Shown: positions 18,608 through 28,795 of the stretch, one piece after another
Position numbering within the stretch: position 1 is the first letter of the stretch
How the letters are laid out: each line of letters starts with the position of its first letter
NCBI RefSeq assembly: GCF_004347735.1
Contig: NZ_SLTI01000062.1
Span: 1 to 40,549 of the forward strand
Direction of reading: 5' to 3'
Source of the DNA: Sulfuricurvum sp. IAE1
GTDB taxonomy: Bacteria; Campylobacterota; Campylobacteria; Campylobacterales; Sulfurimonadaceae
Length of the DNA stretch: 40,549 nt
The notes under the pieces: model-generated
The model's input: only the letters and a program-made list of their open reading frames with translations
Told to the model about the DNA's origin: nothing
Databases searched by the model: none
Made by a program: the position numbers and the translations under genes

Positions 18608-19582
18608 ATGGCAAAAAATGATCTTTTGGGCGGGTCTCTTTGGGACCAGTATTCGAACAAAGTTACCACGCTGATGAATAATCCCCAGCATCAGGGGGAG
18701 ATTACGCAAGAGGAGTGCGACGCTGCTGGGCATAAACTCATCGTCGCCGATTTCGGGGCAGAGAGCTGCGGTGACGCGGTGCGCCTTTACTGGGAAGTCG
18801 ATCCCGCTACCGATACGATCGTCAATTCGAAGTTCAAAAGCTTCGGATGCGGTACGGCGATTGCCAGCTCGGACATGATGACGCAGCTGTGTATCGGCAA
18901 AACGGTCCAGGAAGCGGTCAAGATCACCAACATCGACGTCGAATTCGCCCTCCGCGACACCCCTGACGTTCCTGCGGTTCCCCCGCAGAAAATGCACTGT
19001 TCGGTCATGGCGTACGACGTCATCAAAAAAGCGGCGGGTCTTTACCTGGGTGTCGATGCGGCGAGCTTCGAAGACGAGATCATCGTCTGTGAGTGCGCGC
19101 GCGTCAGCCTGGGAACGCTGCGCGAAGTGATCCGCCTCAACGACCTCAAAACGGTCGAGCAGATCACCGATTACACCAAAGCGGGCGGATTCTGTAAATC
19201 CTGTATCAAGCCGGGCGGACACGAAGCGCGCGAGTATTATCTGGTTGACATCCTTGCCGACGTTCGCCGCGAAATGGACGAGGAGAAAATGCGCGCCGCT
19301 GCCGATGCGGGAACGCACGGCGATTTCGAGACGATGACCCTTGTGCAGAAGATCAAGGCGATCGACAGCGTCATCGACGAGAGCGTCCGTCAGTTCCTTG
19401 TCATGGACGGCGGAAACATGGAAGTCATCGACATCAAAGACTCACCCGATTATATCGACGTCTATATCCGCTATCTGGGTGCGTGTTCGGGATGCGCGAG
19501 TTCGACGACCGGAACGCTTTACGCCATCGAAGCGACGCTCAAGGAAAAACTCTCCCAGAAGATCCGCGTTCTGCCGATCTGA
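18608..19582 (+). CDS. nifU: NifU Fe-S cluster scaffold, three-domain type
   Basis: A 324-residue scaffold in three parts. The IscU-like N-terminal domain has cysteines C54, C81 and C131. The central BFD-like [2Fe-2S] domain has C161/C163 (VCECARVS) and C196/C199 (GFCKSCI). The C-terminal NifU domain has the CxxC C293/C296 (GACSGCASS). All expected cysteines are present. The start at ATG 18608 follows GAGAAGGAAACAATT. It receives sulfur from the upstream NifS and passes clusters to apoproteins; this full-length architecture is characteristic of Campylobacterota and of nif clusters. Confidence 0.96.
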   Translation: MAKNDLLGGSLWDQYSNKVTTLMNNPQHQGEITQEECDAAGHKLIVADFGAESCGDAVRLYWEVDPATDTIVNSKFKSFGCGTAIASSDMMTQLCIGKTVQEAVKITNIDVEFALRDTPDVPAVPPQKMHCSVMAYDVIKKAAGLYLGVDAASFEDEIIVCECARVSLGTLREVIRLNDLKTVEQITDYTKAGGFCKSCIKPGGHEAREYYLVDILADVRREMDEEKMRAAADAGTHGDFETMTLVQKIKAIDSVIDESVRQFLVMDGGNMEVIDIKDSPDYIDVYIRYLGACSGCASSTTGTLYAIEATLKEKLSQKIRVLPI

Positions 19583-19600
19583 TTTTCTGTTTTAGAAAAG

Positions 19601-19651
19601 TGGGGATTGCCCCAGCCAAACTCCGATCTCTATTATAAAGAGACCGGAGTT
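19601..19651. terminator. Tandem hairpins between nifU and the convergent outer-membrane gene
   Basis: TGGGG-ATTG-CCCCA (19601-19614) is a perfect short hairpin. AACTCCGATCTCT (19619-19631) pairs with AGAGACCGGAGTT (19639-19651) around a 7-base loop with a single mismatch, giving a 13-bp stem. The stem reads on both strands between convergent genes, so it may end transcription both ways. Neither side has the run of T residues of a classical intrinsic terminator, so this remains tentative. Confidence 0.5.
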
Positions 19652-19660
19652 CATTTACCG

Positions 19661-20179
19661 TTAGAATTTGTAATTTACGCCGGCAAAGAAAGATTGGAAG
19701 CTGGTAATTTCTTCTTTGTAATTCCCTGATTTATAGGTTGCGTCAGAGAAAAGATAACGGTAGCCCGCATCAACCGAAAAATGCTCATTCAGACCGTAAT
19801 TAATTCCGACTTGCCCTCCGTATGCTAGTCCGTCTTGTTTGTAGTTTCCATTTTTGTATACCGAGTAACCTACAATTGCCCCTAGAAAGGGTTTGAATGC
19901 ATTATCGCCAAAAAGATAATCACATCCTCCACCGTATGCATTTGTCGGTTTAGCGAAATCACCCCGATTGATGTGTTGATAAAAAGCGTATCCGCGTACA
20001 TTGTTATCAAAGTAATACCCGATTTTCGCACTGTAAGCTGTGCTGGTATTCGAATAATGGTTCCCGGTAGAGGTTTCGTCCTTTTCCTTGGTACGGCCGA
20101 CATCACCTCCCACATACCATCCGCTTTCACTCGCCATCATGGCAACATTGAGTAATCCCAGTAATGCAAGTTTCTTCAT
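19661..20179 (-). CDS. Small outer-membrane beta-barrel protein, OmpA/OMP_b-brl-like
   Basis: A 172-residue protein with a signal peptide (MKKLALLGLLNVAMMASES) and an eight-stranded-barrel pattern: alternating aromatic strands such as GWYVGGDVG, AKIGYYFDNNVRGYAFYQ, DYLFGDNAFKPFLGAIVGY, VDAGYRYLF, and a terminal FFAGVNYKF with the expected C-terminal Phe. The start ATG 20179 follows GGAGCAATTA; the longer open frame to 20215 lacks a ribosome-binding site. The gene is clearly more AT-rich than nifU on one side and phoH on the other, which may mean different ancestry or simply surface-protein codon use. Role unknown. Confidence 0.8.
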   Translation of the reverse strand: MKKLALLGLLNVAMMASESGWYVGGDVGRTKEKDETSTGNHYSNTSTAYSAKIGYYFDNNVRGYAFYQHINRGDFAKPTNAYGGGCDYLFGDNAFKPFLGAIVGYSVYKNGNYKQDGLAYGGQVGINYGLNEHFSVDAGYRYLFSDATYKSGNYKEEITSFQSFFAGVNYKF

Positions 20180-20273
20180 TAATTGCTCCATACAGTAGTC
20201 CAATATCATTGGCAAGCAAATAATAACAAAAAGAAACTCAATTCATATAGTATGTTTATATTTTTTTTTGTTT

Positions 20274-21734
20274 TTAAAAATTCTTATCAAACCAGTCGGC
20301 TACCTGGCTGCGGATCGTATGGCGCAGCTGGATGCCGGCGATGAAATCGTTGTGCTGGGCTTTGTTGAGCAGCGTTACGAGGGCGTTGCGCCGTTTGGAG
20401 AGGAACGGATGGTCGATCTGGCCGGGGTCGCCCATGACGACGAGGCGCGTTTCGTCCCCCATCCGGGTTCCGATGAGCTTAAGGGTAGCGTTGGTCATGT
20501 TCTGCGCTTCGTCGATGATGACGAATTTGCGAGAGATGGTCGTTCCGCGCATGTGGGCGATGTCCATCGCTTCGATGTTGTATTTTTTCATGAAGATTTC
20601 GGTCGCGTTTTCCCGTTTGATCGAATTCGTATTGCCCGTATATTCGACCCGTGCGTCGATGGAGTATTTGCTCTGATGCTCGATCGTGAAATTGATCGCG
20701 GCGTAGAGCGGGTACATGAAATACCCCAGTTTCTGCTCTTCGTCCCCCTTGCGAAATCCAAGTTCGGACTGCGGGTCGTTCGAGGTGACGGTGTTCCGGG
20801 CATAAACGATCCCTTCGACGATCCCCTCTTCGACCAGTTCCAGTCCCGCCTGCAGCGCCACGAGCGTTTTTCCCGACCCTGTCGAGCCTGAGACGACCGT
20901 GACGTAGTTTTGCGGGTGGGTCATCATCGCGTAATAGAATTTTTGTTCGAGGTTGAGGGGTCGCACAAGGCTTTCGTCGAAATGTTCCCCGAAACGGCGG
21001 TCGAAATCGCACCATTCGATTTGGCCGTTGACGCTCAACGCATGGCGTTGAATTCCCGTTTCGTACATTTCCGAGGCGGCGCTGAGTGCTTTTTGGACGA
21101 AGGTGATCTGGTCGAAATTGTGATGGGTTTTGTCGGCGGGGAGGGCAGGGGCCTCCTCGTATTCGTAGGTATAGGAAAAATCGATTTTTTCGGGGGCCTC
21201 GACGCTGCTGTTGCGGATGCTCTGTGATTGGATCCCCCGGATTTCGGCGGCGATGCGAAACGACATGTCGTTGGTAAGGAGTGTGAGGTCGTAATCGTCG
21301 GCAATTTCGGCGATTTTCGCATCGTTGAGCCCTTTGGGTTCCGAAAAGTGGGCCGAAACGCGGTAGTGCTCGCGATGGACGATGTAGAGGTCGATCAGGT
21401 TCGCTTCACCCCCGTGCAAAGAGCGGTCGAAATTAAGCGACAGGCGGTAATAGCGGTCGTTTTGGCACAGGTTGTGGTCTATGCGGCTGCGGACACATTC
21501 GGGGAGCTCTACCGAACTGATCGGTTCTCCCCATGCGATGTCGGCGAGACGGAAAAATTCCCGCGCCTGAAAGCCCGCTTCGGAGCGCATGTCGTCTTTT
21601 TTGCTGTTGAGTTCGGCCAGAACGACGTTGGTGATGACGACGCCGTTGAGATTCTCTTCGCTGATTCGGAGGATGTTGGTCGGATCGTCGAGGATAACGG
21701 AAGTATCAAGGAGGTAGCAGTTTTGTGTGCCCAT
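20274..21734 (-). CDS. PIN domain-PhoH-like ATPase fusion
   Basis: A 486-residue protein: an N-terminal PIN nuclease domain (about 4-150, YLLDTSVILDDP, EN/LAELNSKK, LTNDMSFRIAA with conserved acidic residues) and a C-terminal PhoH-type ATPase with Walker A SGSTGSGKT and Walker B KFVIIDEAQNMT. This PhoH2-like family is known as an RNA-unwinding/RNase protein, sometimes annotated as PhoH or YlaK. The ATG at 21734 follows AAGG. It is 49 nt downstream of aroC and probably part of the same minus-strand transcript or a short one of its own. Confidence 0.93.
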   Translation of the reverse strand: MGTQNCYLLDTSVILDDPTNILRISEENLNGVVITNVVLAELNSKKDDMRSEAGFQAREFFRLADIAWGEPISSVELPECVRSRIDHNLCQNDRYYRLSLNFDRSLHGGEANLIDLYIVHREHYRVSAHFSEPKGLNDAKIAEIADDYDLTLLTNDMSFRIAAEIRGIQSQSIRNSSVEAPEKIDFSYTYEYEEAPALPADKTHHNFDQITFVQKALSAASEMYETGIQRHALSVNGQIEWCDFDRRFGEHFDESLVRPLNLEQKFYYAMMTHPQNYVTVVSGSTGSGKTLVALQAGLELVEEGIVEGIVYARNTVTSNDPQSELGFRKGDEEQKLGYFMYPLYAAINFTIEHQSKYSIDARVEYTGNTNSIKRENATEIFMKKYNIEAMDIAHMRGTTISRKFVIIDEAQNMTNATLKLIGTRMGDETRLVVMGDPGQIDHPFLSKRRNALVTLLNKAQHNDFIAGIQLRHTIRSQVADWFDKNF

Positions 21735-21783
21735 GCGGAAACCTTATGAAAAGATTTCCTATGGTAGGGTATTTTTTCTTAAA

Positions 21784-22857
21784 TTAGCCGTAATACCCTT
21801 TGAGGCCCTTCATTGTCCGCCCCATGTTGAGCAATACCATGTCCGCACAAACGAGGGCCGCCATCGATTCGGCCACGACCGATCCGCGGACGGCGACACA
21901 GGGATCGTGCCGCCCTTTGAGGGAGACGTGGACGCTGTGGCCGGCGGTATCGATGCTCTCCTGGTCGATGAAAATCGAAGGGGTCGGTTTGAAATGGACG
22001 CGTACGAGGATGTCGTCGCCGTTACTCATCCCTCCCAGGATTCCCCCCGCATGGTTGGTTTTGAATCCCTCGGGGGTGATGGGATCGTTGTTTTCGCTCG
22101 CCCGGAGGCGTGCGCTGCGGACCCCTTCGCCGATTTCGACCGCTTTGACGGCGTTGATCCCCATCATCGCTTCGGCGAGTACCGCATCGAGTTTGTAATA
22201 GAGCCCTTCGCCCAGGCCGACCGGAAGGCCGCTGATTTTAACCGTGGCTACGCCGCCGACTGCGTCATGGGCATTTTTGGCACGCAGGATCGCTTCTTTC
22301 TGGGCCTCTTCGACAGAGGGATCAAGGGCGTAAATCGGGCTGTTCGCGACGCGGCTGAAATCGAGCGTATTTGCTTCGATCCCCTCGATCGCGCTGATCC
22401 CGCTGGCAAAATCGATCCCCAGTTCGCGGAGCATCAGTTTCGCAACGGCGCCGCCGGCCACCCGTGCCGCCGTTTCGCGTGCCGAAGAACGGCCGCCGCC
22501 GCGGTAATCGCGGATGCCGTATTTGTGGAAATAGGTGAAGTCGGCGTGCCCCGGACGGAAAATGTCTTTGACGTTGGAGTAATCGCCGCTTTTTTGGTCG
22601 GTATTGTAGATGACCATCATGATGGGTGTCCCGGTGCTCTTGCCTTCGAAGACGCCGCTGAGGATTTCGACCTTGTCGGCTTCCTTGCGCGCGGTGGCAA
22701 ACTCGTTTTGACCCGGACGGCGGCGGTCGAGTTCGCTTTGGATGTAGGCTTCGTCGATCGCAAGACCCGCCGGTACGCCATCAAGTACGCATCCGATCGC
22801 CTTTCCGTGCGATTCTCCGAAGGTGGTAATCGTAAAACGCTCTCCGAACCGATTCAT
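21784..22857 (-). CDS. aroC: Chorismate synthase
   Basis: This enzyme makes chorismate from EPSP in aromatic amino-acid synthesis, using reduced flavin. The 357-residue sequence starts [20 protein letters not shown] in effect, and has the family motifs [14 protein letters not shown] and [12 protein letters not shown]. Length is normal. Its ATG overlaps the rnc stop by 4 nt (ATGA), making it the distal gene of the pyrG-recJ-lipoprotein-TPR-rnhA-rnc-aroC run. Confidence 0.97.
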   Translation of the reverse strand: MNRFGERFTITTFGESHGKAIGCVLDGVPAGLAIDEAYIQSELDRRRPGQNEFATARKEADKVEILSGVFEGKSTGTPIMMVIYNTDQKSGDYSNVKDIFRPGHADFTYFHKYGIRDYRGGGRSSARETAARVAGGAVAKLMLRELGIDFASGISAIEGIEANTLDFSRVANSPIYALDPSVEEAQKEAILRAKNAHDAVGGVATVKISGLPVGLGEGLYYKLDAVLAEAMMGINAVKAVEIGEGVRSARLRASENNDPITPEGFKTNHAGGILGGMSNGDDILVRVHFKPTPSIFIDQESIDTAGHSVHVSLKGRHDPCVAVRGSVVAESMAALVCADMVLLNMGRTMKGLKGYYG

Positions 22858-23534
22858 TTGAGCTCCTTGTTCAGCATTTCCAGGGCGATTTTGGCCGCCT
22901 CCTGCTGCGCTTGCTTTTTACTTTTACCGCAGGCTGAGGCATACCGTTTGCCGTCGATGCTGACGGCCACTTCGAACTCTTTTTTGTGGTCGGGCCCGTG
23001 GGCCGCGATGAGGTCGTACTCGGGGGTGATCCCGAAATGGGCCTGGGTCAGCTCCTGCAACGAGGTTTTGTAATCTTTGAAGAGCGAATCGAGGGAGATG
23101 TCGTCGTGGACGTTTTCGAGGAGATAAATGGTGATCTCACGGACTTTCTCCAGCCCCGTTTCAAGGTAGATCGCCCCCATCACCGCTTCGAAAGCGTTCG
23201 AGAGCAGCGAGCTTTTGGTCCGCCCGCTGTTATTTTCCTCGGCATTGGAGAGATAGATGTATTCCCCCAGATTCAGATGGTTGGCAAGGCGGGTAAACCC
23301 CCCCTCGTTGACGAGAGAAGCCCTCATTTTGGAGAGTTTTCCCTCGTCGAAATCGGCGAATTTTTTGTAGAGGTATTCCCCGACGATCAAGTCGAGGACG
23401 GCGTCGCCCAAAAATTCGAGGCGCTCATTATTGTAGGGCTGTTTGTAGCTTTTGTGCGTCAGCGCTTCAATAAGGAGCTCTTGATTCTCAAATCGGTACC
23501 CGAGCTGCCGCTGCAGGGCTTGCAAATCGTTCAT
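22854..23534 (-). CDS. rnc: Ribonuclease III
   Basis: A 226-residue double-strand-specific RNase. The signature [16 protein letters not shown] carries the catalytic acidic residues, and a C-terminal double-stranded RNA-binding domain (about 155-225) ends [20 protein letters not shown] placed the start at ATG 23534, which overlaps the rnhA stop by one base (TAATG); the frame is open to 23591 but family similarity begins at the inner start. It processes rRNA and mRNA; pairing with rnhA makes a small RNase cluster. Confidence 0.97.
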   Translation of the reverse strand: MNDLQALQRQLGYRFENQELLIEALTHKSYKQPYNNERLEFLGDAVLDLIVGEYLYKKFADFDEGKLSKMRASLVNEGGFTRLANHLNLGEYIYLSNAEENNSGRTKSSLLSNAFEAVMGAIYLETGLEKVREITIYLLENVHDDISLDSLFKDYKTSLQELTQAHFGITPEYDLIAAHGPDHKKEFEVAVSIDGKRYASACGKSKKQAQQEAAKIALEMLNKELK

Positions 23535-23968
23535 TATGTGTTCAATCCTTCTTTGTATTTTCCCGCTTCTTCGCGGGCGATCCGGTCGCACTCTTCGTTC
23601 TCCGGGTGGCCGTCATGCCCCCGTACCCACTCCCCCCGGATGGCATGGGGAGCGGAGACGGCGAGGTACTCGCGCCACAGATCGGGGTTTTTAACCTTTG
23701 CGAAATTGCGCTTCACCCACCCCTCAAGCCATTCGTTGATCCCTTTGATCACGTAGCTCGAATCCGAAACGATCGTCACCTCACAGGGTTCTTTGAGGGC
23801 TTTGAGCCCCTCGATAACGGCGCGCAGCTCCATCCGGTTGTTCGTCGTATGGGGTTCGCCTCCGCGGACGATTTTTTCATTAGTCCCATAGCGCAATATC
23901 GCGCCGAATCCTCCCGGCCCCGGATTGCCCAGCGCCGAGCCGTCACTGAAGAGAGTTATTTTCTTCAT
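23534..23968 (-). CDS. rnhA: Ribonuclease HI
   Basis: A 144-residue enzyme that cuts the RNA of RNA-DNA hybrids. Active-site acids D9 ([14 protein letters not shown]), E47 (NRMELRA), D69 (VSDSSYV) and D128 (EECDRIA) are all present. Its start lies inside the end of the upstream TPR-protein gene (26-nt overlap) and its stop overlaps the rnc start. Confidence 0.96.
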   Translation of the reverse strand: MKKITLFSDGSALGNPGPGGFGAILRYGTNEKIVRGGEPHTTNNRMELRAVIEGLKALKEPCEVTIVSDSSYVIKGINEWLEGWVKRNFAKVKNPDLWREYLAVSAPHAIRGEWVRGHDGHPENEECDRIAREEAGKYKEGLNT

Positions 23969-24986
23969 ACCGCTCCCGTGACAGGTTCATCATCACCTCT
24001 ACCGTATCAATCGCATGGCAATGGGGACAGCGGTGAAACGGCAGAAACGATATCTGCTTGCACTCGCCGCACGCGTACTCGAACTGCAGGGCCGCTTTTC
24101 CCATACCGCATTTGCGCAGCGCGATCAGCACGTCGAGTTCGAACACGCCGCTCCCCTCCGCAAGGGAGACGGAGCCTTTTGCGCTGAAAAGCTCGCGCAG
24201 ATACGTATTGCTTGCAATTATATCCAAATCGAGATTATCGTCTCTAAGACGCCAGAGCACGTCGCTCAGACGGGGTGCGAGGGACTGGTCGAAACGGCTC
24301 CATGCGAGTGCGGGGCGGTTGGCGAAAAGCCATTCGAATACAAGATACCCAAGTTTACGGTGGCGCTCGTAAAGCTCGATAAGGCGCTCCCCCTTCTCAT
24401 CGGTTCCGACGGTATGATCCCCCAGCAGCAACCGGCATTCGAGATAGAGTTTTTCGTCCAGTGAATCGGAGGCGATCTCCTGCAGCGATTCCATCACTTC
24501 GAGTGCCTTGTCGTACTGGCGCAGCTGTTCATAGATCAAAATGAGATAATGGAGCGCCTGGGGGGAGCGGGGATGGTTTTGGAGAATCTGTAAAAAAGTC
24601 TGTCGGGAACGTTCGAGAAACCCCGCTTTGAAATAATTTTTCCCCAGAAGCAGCAGCACCTCTTTTTGAAACGTCGTTTCACGGTTTTTGGAGAGGAGTG
24701 CGTGATAGATCTCGACGCTTTTTTCGAAGTTTCCCTGCATTTCGTAGCTGTGGGCAAGCATGAGCCACGATTCGTTTGGGAGGGAGTTGGTCTGTACCTG
24801 ATCGCGTAGCCGGTTCTCATCTTCGAGCGATTCGAATTTTCCCAGAAACGATTCGAGATCGCGGTGCCCTTTTGCCGTTTTGTGCCGCCCCCACCAGTAG
24901 CTCAGAAACGAGAGGACGAAAAGGAGGAAGAAAAAAACGATGACGCCGAAAAGAGGGTCTCTAAATTCGATAAAAAATGTATCCAT
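23943..24986 (-). CDS. LapB/YciM-like membrane-anchored TPR protein with C-terminal zinc-ribbon
   Basis: A 347-residue protein. One N-terminal membrane helix (about 13-31) is followed by a charged linker, several TPR units (for example WLMLAHSYEMQGNFEKSVEIYHALL, LLLLGKNYFKAGFLERSRQTFLQIL, LHYLILIYEQLRQYDKALEVMESL) and a C-terminal rubredoxin-like metal site CGEC...CPHC (about 305-325). This order and size match LapB/YciM, which in E. coli controls LpxC turnover and lipopolysaccharide synthesis. Whether it does so here is inference; overall sequence identity cannot be judged by eye. It lies between a small lipoprotein gene and rnhA. Confidence 0.75.
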   Translation of the reverse strand: MDTFFIEFRDPLFGVIVFFFLLFVLSFLSYWWGRHKTAKGHRDLESFLGKFESLEDENRLRDQVQTNSLPNESWLMLAHSYEMQGNFEKSVEIYHALLSKNRETTFQKEVLLLLGKNYFKAGFLERSRQTFLQILQNHPRSPQALHYLILIYEQLRQYDKALEVMESLQEIASDSLDEKLYLECRLLLGDHTVGTDEKGERLIELYERHRKLGYLVFEWLFANRPALAWSRFDQSLAPRLSDVLWRLRDDNLDLDIIASNTYLRELFSAKGSVSLAEGSGVFELDVLIALRKCGMGKAALQFEYACGECKQISFLPFHRCPHCHAIDTVEVMMNLSRERYEENNSLQ

Positions 24987-24992
24987 GCCGTA

Positions 24993-25460
24993 TTATAGCT
25001 TTTGCACGACGATTTCGCGAATGATACGGTTGGCGGGATCGATCCGGTAGCGCAGGGGCGAATCAACGAAGGCACATTCATCCCCGCTGCACCGCATTTT
25101 GGCAAGCGGCGGGAGAGGTTGTCCCGTCTTTCGCCCGGTTTCGTCGGGGATGAGGGGGGTTGTGACGGCGATTTTGGCGACGCTTTTACCGCTATCGTCG
25201 GGAAAGACATACCCCAACACGGTATCGCCGCGTTTGATGACGAGGAGGGTTTCGGCTCCCTGCGGAACGATCTGGGAGAGTTTTTCGACGTTCAGTCCGG
25301 GGAGTTTGCCCTGAATCAGGGAAGGTTCGAATGCTGTCCCCATCCGCAGCGAACCCAGCCCCTGGGAGGTAAGGGTCATGGGATAGGGGAGGGAAGGGTC
25401 TTCGGGAGAATCGCATCCGGCGATAAGAACCCCCAGCAGCACAAGGAGCGCCCCACGCAT
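24993..25460 (-). CDS. Small predicted lipoprotein of unknown function
   Basis: From ATG 25460 it has 155 residues. The N-terminus [16 protein letters not shown] is a lipoprotein signal with lipobox LIAGC, so the mature protein would be anchored by its cysteine at about residue 16. The rest is soluble, with a repeated theme of short strands (LTSQGLGSLRMGTAF, IKRGDTVLGYVFPDDSGK) and two cysteines (MRCSGDECAF) that may form a disulfide. The start overlaps the recJ stop by one base (TGATG). I do not recognise the family; the strand pattern recalls a short beta-sandwich or PepSY-like fold but this is a guess. Confidence 0.75.
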   Translation of the reverse strand: MRGALLVLLGVLIAGCDSPEDPSLPYPMTLTSQGLGSLRMGTAFEPSLIQGKLPGLNVEKLSQIVPQGAETLLVIKRGDTVLGYVFPDDSGKSVAKIAVTTPLIPDETGRKTGQPLPPLAKMRCSGDECAFVDSPLRYRIDPANRIIREIVVQKL

Positions 25461-27055
25461 CAGAAGACCCTCTCCAGCATCAGTTGCAGCGAAACCCGTC
25501 CGTTCCACTCGTTCTTATTCACGGTGTAGCTACAGCTCATGGTGCGGCTGTCGGGACATTCGAGCACCTGACGGAAGGCAACGAGTTCGATCGTTTTGGG
25601 ATGCGTTTTCGAGGGGCGCAGTTCCAGCCGGCTATGGGACTGGTCGCTTCCGAAAAGCTTGACGTTGACCACTTCGGCGTCCCGCAGCAAGAAACGGGGG
25701 CGCGGGTTTCCTTCCCCGTAGGGCTCGAACCGCTCGAGCAATTCGAGCAGCTCGAAATTGATCATATGGTGTTCAAGCTCGCCGACGATATCGGTGTGTG
25801 GAATGAAATCGTTGGGATCGACCCCTTCGGCAACTTTGTTGATATCGCGCCGGAATTGCTCGACGCGCTCACCCGGCATCGAAAGTCCCGCCGCCATTTT
25901 ATGCCCGCCGAATTTGTCGAGCAGTTCCTCCTGCGATTTGATAAGTGCGTAAAGATCGACGTTTCCGATGCTGCGGCCCGATCCCTTGGCAATGCCGTTG
26001 TGGATGCTAAGAACGATCGCGGGTTTTTGGAATCGGCTTACCAGACGTGAGGCGACGATCCCGACAACCCCCTCGTTCCAGTGCTCTCCCGCAACAACGA
26101 TCACCCTGTCGTCCGGGGAGACCCGCAGCATCGCTTCTTCGGTCGTCTGGGCTTCGGTCTCTTTGCGGAGAGTATTGAGTGCGCTGAGGAGTTCGAACTG
26201 TTCAAACGCTTTTTCGGTCGTTTCGGCAAGGAGAAAGTCGAGGGCGATTTTTGCGTCTTCGAGCCGACCGGCGGAATTGATCCGGGGGGCGACCTGGAAC
26301 GCGATGTCTTCGGAAGTGATTGCGGAGCGGTTGAGATAGTCGCGAATCATGACAAACGGCGGGAGCGGTGAGCGTTGCATCATCTCCAGCCCGGTTTTGA
26401 CGATCGAGCGGTTGAACCCGACCAGCGGCATCACGTCGGCAATCACCGCCAGGGCGAGAAACGGAAAAAACTGCCGCATGTCGACCGAGAGTTCCAGTTC
26501 CTGCTTGAGCAGGCCCATAAAAAGCCAGGCTACCTGTGCACCGCAGATCTCTTTGTAGGGGTAGGAACAGTCGCGTTGTTTGGGATTGATGATGGCGTAA
26601 GCATCGGGAAGGGTGTCCGAGGGGGTATGGTGATCGGTGATGATCAGGTCGATCCCGCGTGCGCGGCACGCGTCGGCGGCGGCAAAAGCGTTGATCCCGT
26701 TGTCGACGGTGAAGACGACGTCGGCATCGATCCTTTCGAGAATTCCCGGAGAGACCCCGTATCCGTCGGTGAAACGGTTGGGTATTGCGGTCTCAAGCGG
26801 ATAACCGATGAGATTGAAAAAGCGTTTGACGATGGCGGTCGAGGTGACGCCGTCGACATCGTAGTCGCCGACAACCGCGATGCGTTCATTCGAACGGATC
26901 GCCCGGGCGAGACGTTCGGCCCCCTTTCGGGCGTCTTTGAGCTCTTGCGGATGGGGGAGATCGGAGAGTTTTTCGGACGCACCGCCGAACCGGCGTGCGA
27001 GAAATTCACTCAGTGCGGCATGGTCTAGAAGGGGAACCTCAGGCAGGGTTCGCAT
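25460..27055 (-). CDS. recJ: Single-stranded-DNA exonuclease RecJ
   Basis: A 531-residue DHH-family 5'-3' exonuclease used in recombination and repair. The DHH motifs are intact: [12 protein letters not shown] (D64, D66, D68), FTVDNG (D118), and ITDHHTP (D141-H143). The DHHA1 domain carries [11 protein letters not shown]. Length is close to the family norm for Campylobacterota. It overlaps the 3' end of pyrG by 17 nt and the lipoprotein gene by one base. Confidence 0.95.
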   Translation of the reverse strand: MRTLPEVPLLDHAALSEFLARRFGGASEKLSDLPHPQELKDARKGAERLARAIRSNERIAVVGDYDVDGVTSTAIVKRFFNLIGYPLETAIPNRFTDGYGVSPGILERIDADVVFTVDNGINAFAAADACRARGIDLIITDHHTPSDTLPDAYAIINPKQRDCSYPYKEICGAQVAWLFMGLLKQELELSVDMRQFFPFLALAVIADVMPLVGFNRSIVKTGLEMMQRSPLPPFVMIRDYLNRSAITSEDIAFQVAPRINSAGRLEDAKIALDFLLAETTEKAFEQFELLSALNTLRKETEAQTTEEAMLRVSPDDRVIVVAGEHWNEGVVGIVASRLVSRFQKPAIVLSIHNGIAKGSGRSIGNVDLYALIKSQEELLDKFGGHKMAAGLSMPGERVEQFRRDINKVAEGVDPNDFIPHTDIVGELEHHMINFELLELLERFEPYGEGNPRPRFLLRDAEVVNVKLFGSDQSHSRLELRPSKTHPKTIELVAFRQVLECPDSRTMSCSYTVNKNEWNGRVSLQLMLERVF

Positions 27056-28667
27056 GCGTAAAAGTCGCTTTGACGAACGCGAGGATCGAGGCGTTCGGGC
27101 TTTGGAGGCGTGAGGTGAATTCGGGGTGGAACTGCACCCCGAGGAACCACGGATGGGACGGGATTTCGACCGCTTCGATCAGACCGTTCGATTCTCCCGT
27201 GACGATCATCCCCGCTTTTTCCAGCGCTTCACGGTAGGTCGGGTTCGCTTCGTACCGGTGGCGGTGGCGTTCATAGATCACCGCTTCGCCGTTGTAGGCT
27301 TCGCGCAGATTCGATCCGGGTTTCGTTTCGCACGGATACTCGCCAAGGCGGAGCGTTCCGCCCATCGGGGAGGTGTGGGTACGCAGCTGTTTTTGGCCCG
27401 ACTGGTCGATGAAGTTGTCGATGAGGTAGATCATCGGATGGGTCGTATGGACGTTGAATTCGATCGAATTGGCGTCTTCGTAGCCCAGAACGTTGCGGGC
27501 GTATTCGACGATCGAGAGCTGCATCCCAAGGCAGATTCCCAGGTAAGGGATCTTGTTTTCACGCGCATAACGGATCGCCTCGATTTTCCCTTCGACGCCG
27601 CGGTTTCCGAATCCGCCGGCAACAAGGACCGAATCGCAGTCGCGCAGAAGCGCTTCGGCCCCCTGCGTTTCGATTTTTTCCGAATCGACCCAGTTGATCG
27701 CGACGCGGGTATCGAGATGGGCGCCCGAGTGGATCAGCGCTTCGATGAGCGATTTGTACGACTCTTTGAGCTCGAGGTATTTGCCGACGAAACCGATCGT
27801 GATGCGGTGTTTGGGGGAGACGATCTTTTTCACCAGCGAATCCCACTGTTCCATATCGGGTTTGAGTTCGCCGAGTCCCAGTTCCTTGGCGATCGGGGCG
27901 AGGATGTTTTGCTGCAGGAAGCTCAGCGGCACCGCGTAAATCGTCTGTTCGTCGGTCGCTTCGATAATGCTGTCGCTGCTCACGTCGCAGCTGAGAGCAA
28001 GTTTTTTCTTGAACGTTTTGGGGAGAGGTTCTTCGCTTCGGGCGATGATCATCTGCGGGGTGATCCCGATACGACGGAGTTCCTGGACCGAGTGCTGTGT
28101 CGGTTTGCTTTTGTGCTCTCCAGCGGCTTTGATGAACGGAATGAGGGTGACGTGGATGAAAAAGGTCCCTTCGACCTCTTCGTCGTGTTTCATCATCCGG
28201 ATCGCTTCCATGTAGGGCAATCCTTCGATGTCCCCGACCGTTCCGCCCAGCTCGACAACGAGGATATCATGCCCCTCGCCCGCTTTTTTGATCCGGTCGA
28301 CGATTTCGCCGACGATGTGGGGGACGACCTGGATGGTTTGACCCAGATACCCGCCGCTGCGCTCGCGCTCGATGACGCTGCTGTAGACCTGACCCGTGGT
28401 AAAGTTGCTGGTGCGCAGATAGGAGGTGTTGAGGAAACGCTCGTAGTTCCCGATATCGAGATCGGTTTCGGCGCCGTCTTTGGTGACGAAGACTTCCCCG
28501 TGTTCGAGCGGGCTCATCGTACCGGGGTCGACGTTGATGTAGGGATCGATTTTGAGCATACCGACGTTTTTGCCGGAGTGTTTGAGAAGCGCGCCGATAC
28601 TGGCCGCCGTGATCCCTTTACCGAGTGAACTGAGCACACCGCCGGTTACGAAAATATACTTGGTCAT
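27039..28667 (-). CDS. pyrG: CTP synthase
   Basis: A 542-residue enzyme aminating UTP to CTP. The N-terminal synthase domain starts [18 protein letters not shown] and contains [15 protein letters not shown]. The C-terminal glutamine amidotransferase domain has the nucleophile elbow GICLGMQ and HPEF. The start at ATG 28667 is preceded by GAAGGAACAACCC; the open frame to 28724 has no such site. It is first in the long minus-strand operon. Confidence 0.98.
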   Translation of the reverse strand: MTKYIFVTGGVLSSLGKGITAASIGALLKHSGKNVGMLKIDPYINVDPGTMSPLEHGEVFVTKDGAETDLDIGNYERFLNTSYLRTSNFTTGQVYSSVIERERSGGYLGQTIQVVPHIVGEIVDRIKKAGEGHDILVVELGGTVGDIEGLPYMEAIRMMKHDEEVEGTFFIHVTLIPFIKAAGEHKSKPTQHSVQELRRIGITPQMIIARSEEPLPKTFKKKLALSCDVSSDSIIEATDEQTIYAVPLSFLQQNILAPIAKELGLGELKPDMEQWDSLVKKIVSPKHRITIGFVGKYLELKESYKSLIEALIHSGAHLDTRVAINWVDSEKIETQGAEALLRDCDSVLVAGGFGNRGVEGKIEAIRYARENKIPYLGICLGMQLSIVEYARNVLGYEDANSIEFNVHTTHPMIYLIDNFIDQSGQKQLRTHTSPMGGTLRLGEYPCETKPGSNLREAYNGEAVIYERHRHRYEANPTYREALEKAGMIVTGESNGLIEAVEIPSHPWFLGVQFHPEFTSRLQSPNASILAFVKATFTHANPA

Positions 28668-28760
28668 GGGTTGTTCCTTCGAGTTATGGGTCTGATTTGC
28701 TGGAAAAAGGCCGGATAAGGCCATTACGGCGACGTCTTGGAGCCGAAATTTAAGTCAGCC

Positions 28761-28766
28761 ATTATA
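28761..28766 (-). promoter_or_regulatory. Likely -10 element for the pyrG operon
   Basis: TATAAT on the minus strand matches the -10 consensus exactly; a convincing -35 is not seen. It overlaps a TATACT on the plus strand (28765-28770) that could serve the divergent antiporter gene, so the two promoters may interfere with each other. Confidence 0.5.
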
Positions 28767-28795
28767 TACTTTTATCGCTTATAAAAAGGATAATT

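Noticed and set aside
21727-23073. 448-codon plus-strand open frame opposite aroC and rnc
   Set aside because: It crosses two well-supported minus-strand genes and contains no recognisable protein text.
27126-28628. 500-codon plus-strand open frame opposite pyrG
   Set aside because: An antisense shadow of the GC-rich pyrG gene; low-complexity composition, no domain and no start signal.
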